Source: DAOVQB01 sp023128935 (GTDB lineage: Bacteria > Eisenbacteria > RBG-16-71-46 > CAIMUX01 > WJJG01). From it: a DNA stretch of 33,978 nt. The translations under genes were made by a program, and so were the position numbers. The stretch covers positions 1-33,978 of the forward strand of contig DAOVQB010000024.1 of NCBI GenBank assembly GCA_030628905.1, in the 5' to 3' direction. Below the pieces are notes generated by a model. That model searched no databases, was not told the origin of the DNA, and was given only the letters and a program-made list of their open reading frames with translations. The stretch's first letter is position 1; each line of letters begins with the position of its first letter. Below, piece by piece: positions 15,530-24,112 of the stretch.

Positions 15530-16741
15530 AGAGAAGCAGCAGCGCAGGTGCAGGAGGAAGCTGTCCAGTTCCTCAGGGAGATCATCCGGATCCCATCGCT
15601 CTCGGGGCACGAGGGCAAAGTAGTCGAGGCGGTCAGCCGGCAGATGGAGGCCGTGGGCTTCGATGAAGTGCGTGTGGATCCGTTCGGCAATGTGATGGGA
15701 CGCATTGGGCATGGAAAGCGCATCCTTGCGTTCGACGCCCATGTCGACACGGTCGATGTCGGCGATCCGTCACTCTGGCAGGTGGATCCGTTCGGAGCAG
15801 AACTACACGATAGCGTGATCTACGGACGCGGGGCCTCCGATCAGAAGGCGGGGATGGCATCCTTGGTCTATGCAGGTTCCCTGATCAAGAAGCTCGGGAT
15901 CGAAGGCGATATGACCATCTGGGTTGTAGGCTCCGTACTGGAAGAGGACTGTGACGGCCTTTGCTGGCACTACATTCTAAGCGAGGGCCAACTGAAACCC
16001 GAACTCGTCCTGCTCACCGCGCCCACGGATCTCAACGTGTGCAGGGGCCAGCGAGGGCGCATGGAATTAGAGGTCACTGTGCACGGCATCTCCTGCCACG
16101 GATCCGCGCCCGAGAGGGGTATCAATGCCATCAATCGCATGGCACCGGTCATTGCAGAGATCGAGATGCTTAATGGGGCACTCGCCCATGACCAGTTCCT
16201 GGGATCCGGCAGTGTGACGGCCACAGAGATCCGATCCACGGCGCCCTCGCTCTGCGCGGTGGCGGATTCCTGCACGATCCATCTGGACCGCAGGCTCACC
16301 GAAGGCGAAACCGATCAGAGCGCAGTTGCCGAGATCGAAGAGACCCTGCGCAAGGTGGAGAAGGCCGACCCCGAGACGGCCAACAGGGCGGGACGCGCAC
16401 AGGTCGCGGTCCCCGAGTTCCAACAGCCCAGTTACACAGGGCTGGTCTACCCAATGCGCCAGTACTTCCCCGCATGGACCCTTCCCGAGACGCACAGATT
16501 TGTCCAGATGGCCTTGGAGGCTCGAAAGGCAATCCTCGGTGAGCCAGGAACGGCAGGGAAGTGGACCTTCTCGACCAATGGGGTTGCCACCATGGGACTT
16601 CATGGCGTGCCCACTCTCGGCTTCGGCCCGGCCAACGAGGTGCACGCCCATGCACCCACCGATCAATGTCCGGTTGCACATATCCCCAAGGCGGTGGCCT
16701 TCTACGTGGCTTTTGCTTCGCTCTTCTCGGCCCAGGGCTGA
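15518..16741 (+). CDS. ygeY: YgeY family hydrolase (M20 peptidase-like, selenium-cluster linked)
   Basis: M20-type metallohydrolase of 407 residues. Dinuclear-metal motifs are in order: FDAHVDTVDVGD, YGRGASDQKAGMAS, the catalytic pair in GSVLEEDCDGL, and a late His in ANEVHAHAPTDQCP. Length and sequence fit YgeY, a family conserved next to ygeW, ssnA and molybdenum hydroxylases in anaerobic purine/urate clusters. Its presumed role is hydrolysis of an N-acyl or ureido intermediate from ring cleavage; the substrate is not established. The ATG at 15518 starts MDEIREAAAQVQEEAVQFLREI, which aligns with the family N-terminus; an in-frame ATG at 15485 would add 11 residues made only of the repeat. 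The upstream region is a 37-nt repeat array and the stop lies in a 23-nt array, so both gene ends are repeat-bounded. Confidence 0.9.
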   Translation: MDEIREAAAQVQEEAVQFLREIIRIPSLSGHEGKVVEAVSRQMEAVGFDEVRVDPFGNVMGRIGHGKRILAFDAHVDTVDVGDPSLWQVDPFGAELHDSVIYGRGASDQKAGMASLVYAGSLIKKLGIEGDMTIWVVGSVLEEDCDGLCWHYILSEGQLKPELVLLTAPTDLNVCRGQRGRMELEVTVHGISCHGSAPERGINAINRMAPVIAEIEMLNGALAHDQFLGSGSVTATEIRSTAPSLCAVADSCTIHLDRRLTEGETDQSAVAEIEETLRKVEKADPETANRAGRAQVAVPEFQQPSYTGLVYPMRQYFPAWTLPETHRFVQMALEARKAILGEPGTAGKWTFSTNGVATMGLHGVPTLGFGPANEVHAHAPTDQCPVAHIPKAVAFYVAFASLFSAQG

Positions 16742-16829
16742 CCCAGAGGACGAGCTTGGGCTGACCCGCAGGGCGAGCTTGGGTTGACCCGCAGGGCGAG
16801 CTTGGGCTGACCCGCAGGGCGAGCTTGGC
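16738..16829 (+). repeat. 23-nt tandem repeat at the 3' end of ygeY
   Basis: Four 23-nt units start at 16738, 16761, 16784 and 16807, with core ctgacccgcagggcgagctt. The first, diverged unit contains the TGA of ygeY. The period is not a multiple of three. No spacers and no obvious terminator hairpin are present. Confidence 0.9.
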
Positions 16830-17034
16830 GCTTCCCGGGTCATTCATTTGTAGGCCGTAGGGTCAACAAATCCGAACGAACGGCAAGCTCCTTGACAATC
16901 TCGGGGTGAGGCGTGGCGTAGTGGGCCGCCCTCGATCGAATCCCGAGGGCAACCTTGACCAATTGGCCCAGCGCCCTTGCCTATCCGGGGATCCGATGCG
17001 CGATGGTCGGGATCGATCTTGGAGTTGGAAGCGC
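16830..17034 (-). other. Spacer downstream of the HD gene with a possible gene fragment
   Basis: On the minus strand, 16840-16974 encodes ALGQLVKVALGIRSRAAHYA followed by an ordinary-looking stretch to RPTNE and a stop. It is in the same frame as the HD gene but separated from it by that gene's stop and a TAG at 16981-16983. It may be the tail of a lost gene. No family is recognised. Confidence 0.25.
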
Positions 17035-17595
17035 TCAGGATGTGGCGCCAAGGCCGATTTGGTCGCGGATGCCATCCATGGCCGCAAGGCAGATGGAAAG
17101 GAAGTCATCCAGCTCGAGACCGAGCTCGGTCTTGCAAGCACGGATCTGCTCGCGGCTTACAGCGGCGGCGAAGCGCTTGTCTTTCATGCGCTTCTTGATG
17201 CTCTTCACCTTCAGATCAACCGTGCTTCGGGACGGACGGATCAGCGCAGCCGCTGTAATGAATCCCGTAGTCGGATCCACTACCCATAGAGTTTTAGCCA
17301 TCGGTGTTGTGCGCTCAGCCTTGTCATTGTGCCCTAGCACGGCCAGCACGATCGGCTCGGATACCCCGCGCTCCCTGAGCACCTCGGCGCCAACCACCGC
17401 GTGGCGTTCTGGATCATCCCGGCAGACATCCAGATCCAGATCGTGCACCAGCCCAGCCATCCCCCAGGCCTCCACCTCCTCGCCAAACCGCCCAGCGAGC
17501 GCACGCATGCAGGCCTCACAGGCCAAGCAGTGTGCCAGGGTGGCGGAATCGCCGAGTCGCGCTCGAACCAGGTCGTAGGCTTCGTCTCGTGTCAT
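17035..17595 (-). CDS. HD-domain phosphohydrolase-like protein
   Basis: The 186-residue protein is a small HD/HDIG-type hydrolase. It has an early His-Cys region (ATLAHCLACEACMRALAGRF), the central HD pair in GLVHDLDLDV, a later His (PERHAVVGAEVL) and GHNDKAERTTPMAKTLWVVD. HD proteins usually hydrolyse phosphate esters or nucleotides; the substrate here is unknown. GGAGGAGG is placed directly before its ATG. It is the only minus-strand gene in the plus-strand catabolic arm and is divergent from ygeW, with a palindrome in the shared control region, so co-regulation is likely. A nucleotide-clearing or regulatory role beside a purine-type pathway is an inference. Confidence 0.75.
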   Translation of the reverse strand: MTRDEAYDLVRARLGDSATLAHCLACEACMRALAGRFGEEVEAWGMAGLVHDLDLDVCRDDPERHAVVGAEVLRERGVSEPIVLAVLGHNDKAERTTPMAKTLWVVDPTTGFITAAALIRPSRSTVDLKVKSIKKRMKDKRFAAAVSREQIRACKTELGLELDDFLSICLAAMDGIRDQIGLGATS

Positions 17596-17611
17596 GATCC
17601 TCCTCCACTGA

Positions 17612-17630
17612 TGGTCTACATGTTAGACCA
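17612..17630. promoter_or_regulatory. Palindromic operator in the HD gene/ygeW divergent region
   Basis: TGGTCTA (17612-17618) and TAGACCA (17624-17630) form perfect 7-bp arms around CATGT. The site is 16 bp from the HD start codon and about 61 bp before the ygeW ATG. TGGTC...GACCA half-sites are typical of GntR-family (FadR subgroup) regulators. It lies just upstream of a weak sigma-70-like pair for ygeW (TTGAAC 17639-17644, 18 nt, CACAAT 17663-17668). Confidence 0.55.
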
Positions 17631-17691
17631 ATCCATCCTTGAACACTACTGCTTCGGCAAGTCACAATGGAATGAGGGAAGGAAAACGACG

Positions 17692-18705
17692 ATGGATCCG
17701 CAAGAGACGATCGATGACCTCAGGCTTGGAGGCACCTTCAAGGGCCGCGACTGGATCGTGACACAGGAATGGAGCGTGCAGGAAATCCTTCAGCTGCTTG
17801 ATCTCTCCCAGAAACTCAAAAGCCGATTTCGGGCGGGAGTGGCCACACCCCTATTGCCGAACAAGACCATCTTCCTCCTGTTCTTCGACAATTCCACGCG
17901 GACCCGGAACTCCTTCGAGGCCGGCGCGACCCAGTTGGGCGCTCACGCACACTTCATCAGCTCAGAGACCTCCCAGATCGCCCACGGCGAGTCTGCCAAG
18001 GACACAGGGATCATCTTGAGCCGCTATGGCCACGGAATCGCGATCCGGCATGACAAGATCCCAGGAGAAGGAAACACCTATCTGCGGGATGTGGCCCGCT
18101 GGGCTGACAAACCTGTCATCAACATGCAATGTGATATCGACCACCCCTGCCAGACTCTGGCGGATCTGATGACCTTGCGGGAGAAGATCGGACCGGATCT
18201 CAGCGGCAAACGGATTGCTGTCTCCTGGGCCTACACGCACAGCTACGCCAAACCGCTGTCGGTCCCACAAGGGCTTATCACACTGCTCACGCGCTTCGGG
18301 ATGGATGTCGTTCTCGCGCATCCGCCTGAGTTCAAGCTAATGCCTACGCAAGTCGATATCGCCAGGCGCAACGCTCAGGAGAGTGGCGGGAGCTTCGCTA
18401 CCACAGAAAGCATGGAAGAGGCCTTCGCCGGTGCGGATGTTGTCTACCCGAAGAGCTGGGGATGTATCGATCTCTTCGAGAAGCCTGAGGAGTCGCTCGC
18501 CTTGGGCGAGAAGTACTCCTCCTGGATCTGCGATGAAGAAAAGATGAAGCTTGCCAATCCTCGGGCGCTGTACATGCACTGCCTTCCCGCGGATCGGGCG
18601 GCTGAGGTTACTGATGACGTCATTGATGGACCCAGTTCGGTTGTCTATGACGAAGCGGAGAACCGGCTGCATACCTGCAAGGCCTTGATGGCTGCACTCA
18701 TGTAA
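17692..18705 (+). CDS. ygeW: Knotted carbamoyltransferase YgeW
   Basis: The 337-residue protein belongs to the aspartate/ornithine carbamoyltransferase fold. The carbamoyl-phosphate site is NSTRTRNSFEAG, the second site IDHPCQTLADLM, and the C-terminal domain has MHCLPADRAAEVTDDV. These features and the length match YgeW of the selenium/purine-linked cluster, whose true substrate is not established. In catabolism it would work backwards, phosphorolysing a ureido compound to carbamoyl phosphate and an amine, which a carbamate kinase could turn into ATP. No kinase gene is in the window. Start ATG 17692 is preceded by gagggaagg; a longer upstream extension of the frame is antisense to the HD gene and has no family similarity. 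The stop is 2 nt before the next ATG. Confidence 0.92.
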   Translation: MDPQETIDDLRLGGTFKGRDWIVTQEWSVQEILQLLDLSQKLKSRFRAGVATPLLPNKTIFLLFFDNSTRTRNSFEAGATQLGAHAHFISSETSQIAHGESAKDTGIILSRYGHGIAIRHDKIPGEGNTYLRDVARWADKPVINMQCDIDHPCQTLADLMTLREKIGPDLSGKRIAVSWAYTHSYAKPLSVPQGLITLLTRFGMDVVLAHPPEFKLMPTQVDIARRNAQESGGSFATTESMEEAFAGADVVYPKSWGCIDLFEKPEESLALGEKYSSWICDEEKMKLANPRALYMHCLPADRAAEVTDDVIDGPSSVVYDEAENRLHTCKALMAALM

Positions 18706-18707
18706 CG

Positions 18708-20162
18708 ATGGTACCAATGGAATACACGCATCGGGATGAGCATTTGACGCCGTATGACGTCATCATCTCCGGCGGGGAAATCGTCTCCGGTACGTCCCTT
18801 GTTCTTGGACGCGGAGACATCGCCATTCGCGGAGAGAAAATCGCGCGGATCGCCCCTCACGTCGATGTTCCCTGTCGCCGCCGGATTGACGCCAAGGGAC
18901 TTCTAGTTCTGCCAGGCCTTATCGATCCGCACGTCCACACCTCACTTCCCATGAGAGGAACCGTCTCAAGCGACGACCCCGCATCGGCTACGGCAGCCGC
19001 CTTGTTCGGCGGGGTGACTACAATCATCGATTTCACAGAGCAGCGCGCCGGCCAAAATCTACCCGAGAGCCTTAGGGACAAGTTGTCCCTCCTAGCCGGC
19101 CACGCGCATACGGACTATGCCTTGCATGTCAATGTTACTGATTTCGGTCCCGGTTTCGAGGAACGGCTCGCCGCCGACCTTGCGGCAGTTGTGAGGTTGG
19201 GAGCCATCAGCTTCAAGGTCTTTCCCTGCTATTCCAAGGAAGGCCATGCAATCAGCCGGGATCACCTCAAAACCTTGCTCAAGATGAGCGATGCCATGGG
19301 GCTCCTGGTTCTCGTTCACGCCGAGAATGATCGCATTCTCCTGGCAAACGAGGAGAAGCTTCTGGCAACCGGTCAGATCGCTCCGCGGGACTACCCTCGT
19401 TCCCGGCCGCCAAGGGCAGAAGCCCGGGCCATCTCAGATGTTATCGAGGCTGCCCGGGCCGTGGATGCCGCTGTCTACTTCGTTCATGTGTCAACCGCTG
19501 GTGGGCTCAAGAGAATCGTGGCCGGCAGACAACGAGCATCAAAGCCGATCTACCTTGAGACCTGTCCCCACTACCTCATCCTGGATGAAAGCGTTTATAC
19601 AGGGCTCGATGCCGCGCAGTTCATGGTTGCCCCTCCGCTGCGGGCACCAGAACACAGAGAGGCTCTCCTGAAAGGCCTGGGGCGGGGTCATGTCGACGTG
19701 GTCGCCACAGACCACTGCCCGTTCCTCAGAAACCAGAAGGATCGCCCGGGCGCACCATTCACGGAAATCCCCAACGGGCTCCCAGGCGTGGAGACCAGGC
19801 TTGCTCTCCTGTTCACGATCGCGGTCATGCCACGGCTAATCACACTCGAGCGGCTTGTAGACCTCACATCCACAAACCCAGCAATGATCATGGGGCTCTA
19901 TCCCCGGAAGGGATGCATCCGACCAGGCTCGGATGCCGACCTCGTGCTCTTCGACCCCAACACTCAGTGGACGATCCAGCCGAGCGGGCTACACATGAAC
20001 ACCGATTTCTCTCCCCATGACGGATTCAAGGCAACAGGTCAGGTGCGCACAGTGCTCCTTCGAGGAAAGGTTGTCCTTGAGAATGGCGCGCTCTGCAGTT
20101 GTAAATCCGGCCGCTACCTCAAGCGGGACCCGCAAGGGTTGTCCGCTGGCGCGGGCCCTTAG
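18708..20162 (+). CDS. hyuA: HyuA-like dihydropyrimidinase/hydantoinase
   Basis: This 484-residue cyclic amidohydrolase has the H-x-H motif in GLIDPHVHTSLP, the presumed carboxylated metal-bridging lysine in ISFKVFPCYS, further ligands in LVHAEN and YFVHVST, and the catalytic Asp in VVATDHCPF followed by IPNGLPGVETR. Dihydropyrimidinases and hydantoinases hydrolyse cyclic imides or ureides between N and C=O. In the yge-ygf cluster HyuA opens a ring of a reduced purine-derived intermediate (pathway-level inference). The gene begins 2 nt after ygeW, with ATGs at 18708 and 18717 and no strong RBS, so it is probably translated by coupling. It is the last plus-strand gene of the arm and faces the chemoreceptor gene. 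Its C-terminus has a Cys/Arg-rich tail beyond the usual composite domain. Confidence 0.92.
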   Translation: MVPMEYTHRDEHLTPYDVIISGGEIVSGTSLVLGRGDIAIRGEKIARIAPHVDVPCRRRIDAKGLLVLPGLIDPHVHTSLPMRGTVSSDDPASATAAALFGGVTTIIDFTEQRAGQNLPESLRDKLSLLAGHAHTDYALHVNVTDFGPGFEERLAADLAAVVRLGAISFKVFPCYSKEGHAISRDHLKTLLKMSDAMGLLVLVHAENDRILLANEEKLLATGQIAPRDYPRSRPPRAEARAISDVIEAARAVDAAVYFVHVSTAGGLKRIVAGRQRASKPIYLETCPHYLILDESVYTGLDAAQFMVAPPLRAPEHREALLKGLGRGHVDVVATDHCPFLRNQKDRPGAPFTEIPNGLPGVETRLALLFTIAVMPRLITLERLVDLTSTNPAMIMGLYPRKGCIRPGSDADLVLFDPNTQWTIQPSGLHMNTDFSPHDGFKATGQVRTVLLRGKVVLENGALCSCKSGRYLKRDPQGLSAGAGP

Positions 20163-20257
20163 AGCAACCGCCGTGCAGTTGCGCGGAACCACACGCCTAC
20201 CTGTGCGCATGCAGGAAGCGACGCTCAATGCGCTCAAATTCCAACAGCTGTCTGCAC

Positions 20258-21943
20258 TCAACTTGCAACTTTGAACTTCGCCATCATCTCATTCAGTTGA
20301 TCGGAGAGCTTACTGAGTTCTCCGGCCTTCTGTTTGACCTGTGAGCTACTGGCGGACATTTCAGTGGAAACCTTTGTGGCCTCGGAGACATCCTTTGTGA
20401 TCCCTTCCGAGGCATTGAACGTCTGCCCCACCATCTCAGAGATCTCCTGAATCCCCTGCGAGGTTTGGACGATGTTACTTGCGATTTCCTTTGTCGTCGT
20501 GGACTGCTCTTCCACCGCAGCAGCAATTGTGGATACAATCTCGCTGACGTCGTCGATAACCGCGGAGATCTCCTTGATTTTATCCACAGTCCCTTGCGTT
20601 GACTTCTGGATACCTTGGATTCTCTTCTCTATCTCCCCGGTGGCGTCTGCTGTTTGCCGGGCAAGCTCCTTGACCTCATTGGCCACAACCGCAAAACCCT
20701 TGCCTGCGTCTCCGGCACTGGCGGCTTCAATAGTCGCATTCAAAGCCAGCAAATTCGTCTGCTCGGAAATTGCCGTAATGGCCTCGGTCACCTTTCCTAT
20801 CTCTTGAGCTGCTCTCCCAAGCTCATCCACCTTATCAGATGCGCTCGCTGATGCAGAAACAGCCTTCGCGGCCATTGTCCGGCCCCTTTCCGCGCTCTGG
20901 GCAATCTCATTGATTGTGGCACTCATCTGCTCCGAGGCCGTAGCAACAGTGCGTGCACCCGTAGCAGCCTGCTCAGTGGCAGCCGCCACGGATCTCATAT
21001 TCGAACTCATCTCATCAACCGCAGTGGACACCTTGTTCGTTCTGTGGGTTGTATCGTCTGATCCGGCTGACATGTGCTCCGCAATGGACGAGAGTTCTGT
21101 AGATGAAGAGGCTAGAATCCCAACACTGGAAACAACTCCCCTGATCATCTGCCCCAAGCTGGCGATAGTCCCGTTGAGTGCTTTGACCAACATCCCTATC
21201 TCATCGTCCTGATCGATAGCGAGTGTTTTGGTGAAATCACCTTGGCGTACTGCCTCGGCAAAAGAGATTCCATTTGCAAGTGGCGCTGTGATCTTGCGCG
21301 CTATGAGTAATGTCATACTTAGTGCTGCAACCGCACACAGAGCAAGAACAACAATAGCATTCAGTCGCAATCCGGCGACTTGGCTCTGCACATCATCCAA
21401 ATAAACACCGCTGCCAACAATCCAACCCCATGGTTTGAAGAGTTTGACATACGACACCTTGGGCACGGGCTTTGTCGCACCAGGCTTAGGCCACATGTAG
21501 TCCACAAAACCTGCACCGTTGCTCCTGCAGACATCCGCCATCTCTACGAACAGATGCTTGCCGTTAGGGTCTTTGCTGGCAGTGAGGTCCTTGCCATCGA
21601 GTTCGGGTTTATAAGGATGCATGATCATTTTTGGGCCAAGGTCATTGATCCAAAAATACTCCTTCTCTTGATAGCGGAGTTCCTTGATCCGTTTCACAGC
21701 TCTCCGCTGGGCCTCTTCCAGGGTCAGTTCACCCGACTTCGTCCGCTCGCTATAGTCATTCATGAGGGAGAAGGCTATGTCCACGACATTCTTCGTGGCA
21801 TCTCTCTTCTGATCTCGTATCCGCTCTCCCGCTCTTGGGAGGACCTGGAATACGATCCCGGATCCGATGAGAACAATGGCAACAATGGAGATGCTCATTA
21901 GCTTAGAGAAAAGGCCCCAGTTCTTAAACGATCGTACTTGCAT
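20258..21943 (-). CDS. Methyl-accepting chemotaxis protein with a single Cache (sCache_2) sensor
   Basis: The 561-residue receptor has a first membrane helix at about residues 14-34. A periplasmic sCache_2 domain follows, with KEYFWINDLGPKMIMHPYKPELDG and LFKPWGWIVGSGVYLDDV. A second helix lies at about 190-212, then a HAMP domain (ITAPLANG...DDEIGMLVKALNGT) and a cytoplasmic signalling domain with the hairpin tip ISEQTNLLALNATIEAASAGDAGKGFAVVANEVKELA broken here only by its usual length. sCache_2 domains commonly bind small carboxylates or related metabolites. It lies between the two arms of the catabolic locus, so taxis to a pathway substrate or product is a reasonable guess. GGAGGAAG precedes the ATG, and a sigma-28-like promoter lies about 150 nt upstream. 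Confidence 0.93.
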   Translation of the reverse strand: MQVRSFKNWGLFSKLMSISIVAIVLIGSGIVFQVLPRAGERIRDQKRDATKNVVDIAFSLMNDYSERTKSGELTLEEAQRRAVKRIKELRYQEKEYFWINDLGPKMIMHPYKPELDGKDLTASKDPNGKHLFVEMADVCRSNGAGFVDYMWPKPGATKPVPKVSYVKLFKPWGWIVGSGVYLDDVQSQVAGLRLNAIVVLALCAVAALSMTLLIARKITAPLANGISFAEAVRQGDFTKTLAIDQDDEIGMLVKALNGTIASLGQMIRGVVSSVGILASSSTELSSIAEHMSAGSDDTTHRTNKVSTAVDEMSSNMRSVAAATEQAATGARTVATASEQMSATINEIAQSAERGRTMAAKAVSASASASDKVDELGRAAQEIGKVTEAITAISEQTNLLALNATIEAASAGDAGKGFAVVANEVKELARQTADATGEIEKRIQGIQKSTQGTVDKIKEISAVIDDVSEIVSTIAAAVEEQSTTTKEIASNIVQTSQGIQEISEMVGQTFNASEGITKDVSEATKVSTEMSASSSQVKQKAGELSKLSDQLNEMMAKFKVAS

Positions 21944-22095
21944 GACTTCCTCCGCGACTCAACTCGGCCTCTCGGCAGAAGGCCTCCTCAGCGCTGCAAC
22001 TCAAACAGAGTCCTGCCTTCGTAGCCATAATGCGCATTGCGGACAACGCCCTAAGCGCAACCGGGAGAGGGACACGCCCCCCCCCAGCAATCTGC

Positions 22096-22123
22096 TTATC
22101 GGCGGTCCCGGCCGCTATCTATA
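22096..22123 (-). promoter_or_regulatory. Sigma-28 (FliA)-like promoter upstream of the chemoreceptor
   Basis: On the minus strand a perfect FliA -10 element, GCCGATAA (22096-22103), is preceded after 16 nt by TATA (22120-22123) in place of TAAA. FliA promoters are TAAA-N15-GCCGATAA and typically drive chemoreceptor genes. The start codon of the receptor is about 150 nt downstream. The remaining sequence of this 301-nt spacer (21944-22244) shows no gene. Confidence 0.5.
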
Positions 22124-22244
22124 CCACAGGCGGTGGGCGCTGACGGGCCCCGGAGTCCCATGCATTCCGCTCATAAGATCGCTCTACCCTGGAAGATAGG
22201 TTCACTGGATGGGTAACAATAGGATCATGATGGCGCAGTTGATA

Positions 22245-24005
22245 CTATCTGATGATGGTTATCCTCTGCGCTGTGATTTCTCCCCCGGCTGCTACGCGGC
22301 AGAAATAGGTCCCGCTCGCCACCGAATTGCCCTCGTTATCCCTGCCGTCCCAGACAGTCCGGTGCTCTCCAGCAGGTATGCGGCCCTTGAGCAGTATCCG
22401 GACGAGTTGGCCTCTTGCGTCATAGACTTCCACGCTGACGCTCGTTGCGCGATCCGTGTAATACCTCACCAAGGTCTCTAGTGTCCCTGGATTGGGGTAG
22501 CTCCTTAGGGCAATTCCCCGGCCTGTCCACGCTCCATTCTGCTCAACACCGCTCGCACCGTACTCAAACTCGTAGTCGCCAACTCCCGTATTGCCCGACG
22601 CGTCAGAGCCAGAAACCTTCACCATATAGGTTCCTGTTTCCGGAGGAGTGAAGGTTCCCTCCCACTCAGAACCACTGCCGGTCATCTGTACAAACATGAC
22701 AGATCCGCCCGGGCACTCAATCCTGAGGAGGGGAATAGAGTTCATTTTCTTGTGGTGGACTGCTTTGGGATGATTGCACCCATACTGGCCCCGTTCAAAG
22801 ACGGTGTGTATATTCTGATAGTCGTCAACAACACACTTGGGGTATCGCACCAGCTGGCTGGTCAGGAACGCCTGTTCTTGAATGATACTCAGTTCATCAT
22901 CGCTCAGCGGTTGTCCGCCCCCGTCCAGATTCCCATTGATCTTGGTGTAGTAGGCGTTGTTAATCTGCTGAGAGCTTTTAGCCCATACAACGTGTAGGTT
23001 GTCTTCCTCGTCAATGTCCATGTATGGGGACCACACCTGATTGTTGCTCTGTGTCAGGAAGCTCTCATCAATGGAGATGCTGCCGTCTGGCCGCAGCTTC
23101 ATGTAGGCCAAAAGGTTCGATACTCCCGTCCAGTGCTGCCAGATGATGTGTACGTTGTCATTACCATCACAGCAGATCTGCGGCTTGTTCAGTTGCTGGG
23201 AAGGATTGTAGCAGATGGATGTCGCGTCGGCCCAAGTGTCGCCACCATCATCGGAATAGGAATAGGTGATATCGTGCATGTCGTTGGACCATACAATGTA
23301 GACCCTATTATGGGTATCAATCGCGGTACGGATCTCATTCGTCCAAGCCCCTGCGCCCGTGATAATGGTTTGGCCGCTGACCAGGATGGAGCCGTCTGCA
23401 GCAATCTTGGTGAAGTTGATATTGCTGCTTCCCGAGAAAACGTAGGTGATGTTGTTACTGTCGACGGCTCCCTCAGGGTCCAAAACCGGCTTGCCCAGGT
23501 AGATGTTGGGAGACGGATCATTGACGACCAGGGGATTGCCGCCAGGACCATTCCAATTCAGATGCTGATCTTGGACGTCTCCATTGTTATGGAGGACATA
23601 CATGTCAAAATTGCTGTTGGGCACGGAGTACTGGTACAGCTTCACGGCCGCATAAATGAGGTTGTCAGGGTCTTTGGCCAGTCGCGTGTTCAGCCACCAG
23701 TAATCGAAATTGCCTACGGACCAAATCTCCTTCTCATCCACCCACCCGGAATACAGGTCCTCATCCGAACTCACCAGGATTGTGACATCGCCGTTGGCAA
23801 TGTGGCTGATGGTGAAGGATGGTGGAGTAGTGTCACGAAATGGAAGGATAGGGACATGGTGCTCCACAAATGCTGCTGGGGCGCAGTAGCGCCCAATCTG
23901 ATCGTTGATTGCAGGGTCAGCGAACTCGGAGAAGCCAGGTGCCGGAATGAGAAGGCAGAGAAGCACGAAACATGGAGCCATCTTGTTGCTGATTTTGCTG
24001 GTCAT
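22245..24005 (-). CDS. Secreted BNR/propeller-like protein with FlgD-like C-terminal domain
   Basis: The 586-residue protein opens with a signal peptide (KMAPCFVLLCLLIPAPGFSEF). The body contains repeated strands of the sialidase/BNR type, such as YSYSDDGGDTWADA, NVHIIWQHW, NLHVVWAKS and NIHTVFERG. These suggest a six- or seven-bladed propeller lacking obvious catalytic residues. An Ig-like segment follows (TGTYMVKVSGSDASGNTG), then a FlgD-type domain from RSYPNPGTLETLVRYYTD to the C-terminal ITAQRITIIR. It is predicted to be exported and anchored or secreted by the C-terminal domain. GGAGGA lies 7 nt before the ATG. The gene sits between the chemoreceptor and the PLP enzyme; whether it belongs to the pathway is unknown. 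Confidence 0.8.
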   Translation of the reverse strand: MTSKISNKMAPCFVLLCLLIPAPGFSEFADPAINDQIGRYCAPAAFVEHHVPILPFRDTTPPSFTISHIANGDVTILVSSDEDLYSGWVDEKEIWSVGNFDYWWLNTRLAKDPDNLIYAAVKLYQYSVPNSNFDMYVLHNNGDVQDQHLNWNGPGGNPLVVNDPSPNIYLGKPVLDPEGAVDSNNITYVFSGSSNINFTKIAADGSILVSGQTIITGAGAWTNEIRTAIDTHNRVYIVWSNDMHDITYSYSDDGGDTWADATSICYNPSQQLNKPQICCDGNDNVHIIWQHWTGVSNLLAYMKLRPDGSISIDESFLTQSNNQVWSPYMDIDEEDNLHVVWAKSSQQINNAYYTKINGNLDGGGQPLSDDELSIIQEQAFLTSQLVRYPKCVVDDYQNIHTVFERGQYGCNHPKAVHHKKMNSIPLLRIECPGGSVMFVQMTGSGSEWEGTFTPPETGTYMVKVSGSDASGNTGVGDYEFEYGASGVEQNGAWTGRGIALRSYPNPGTLETLVRYYTDRATSVSVEVYDARGQLVRILLKGRIPAGEHRTVWDGRDNEGNSVASGTYFCRVAAGGEITAQRITIIR

Positions 24006-24112
24006 CTTGCTGTCCTCCGTTCCGAGGTGTTGTCAAGCAATGGATAATCGAATCACGCCGCCAACATAATCGTAGCATTCATGCAAGATGATTGCAATCC
24101 GTCCCGCGATCC

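Noticed and set aside
15369..16829. Possible CRISPR arrays
   Set aside because: The 37-nt and 23-nt units are directly abutting with no unique spacers and no cas genes nearby; they are simple tandem repeats.
16840..16974. Extension of the HD protein into the downstream frame
   Set aside because: The frame is the same but two stop codons intervene and HD proteins of this size end where the annotated stop is; kept only as a possible fragment.
17401..17691. N-terminal extension of YgeW by about 97 residues
   Set aside because: This part of the frame is antisense to the HD gene and its codons do not resemble the family; ATG 17692 has a good RBS and the family N-terminus.
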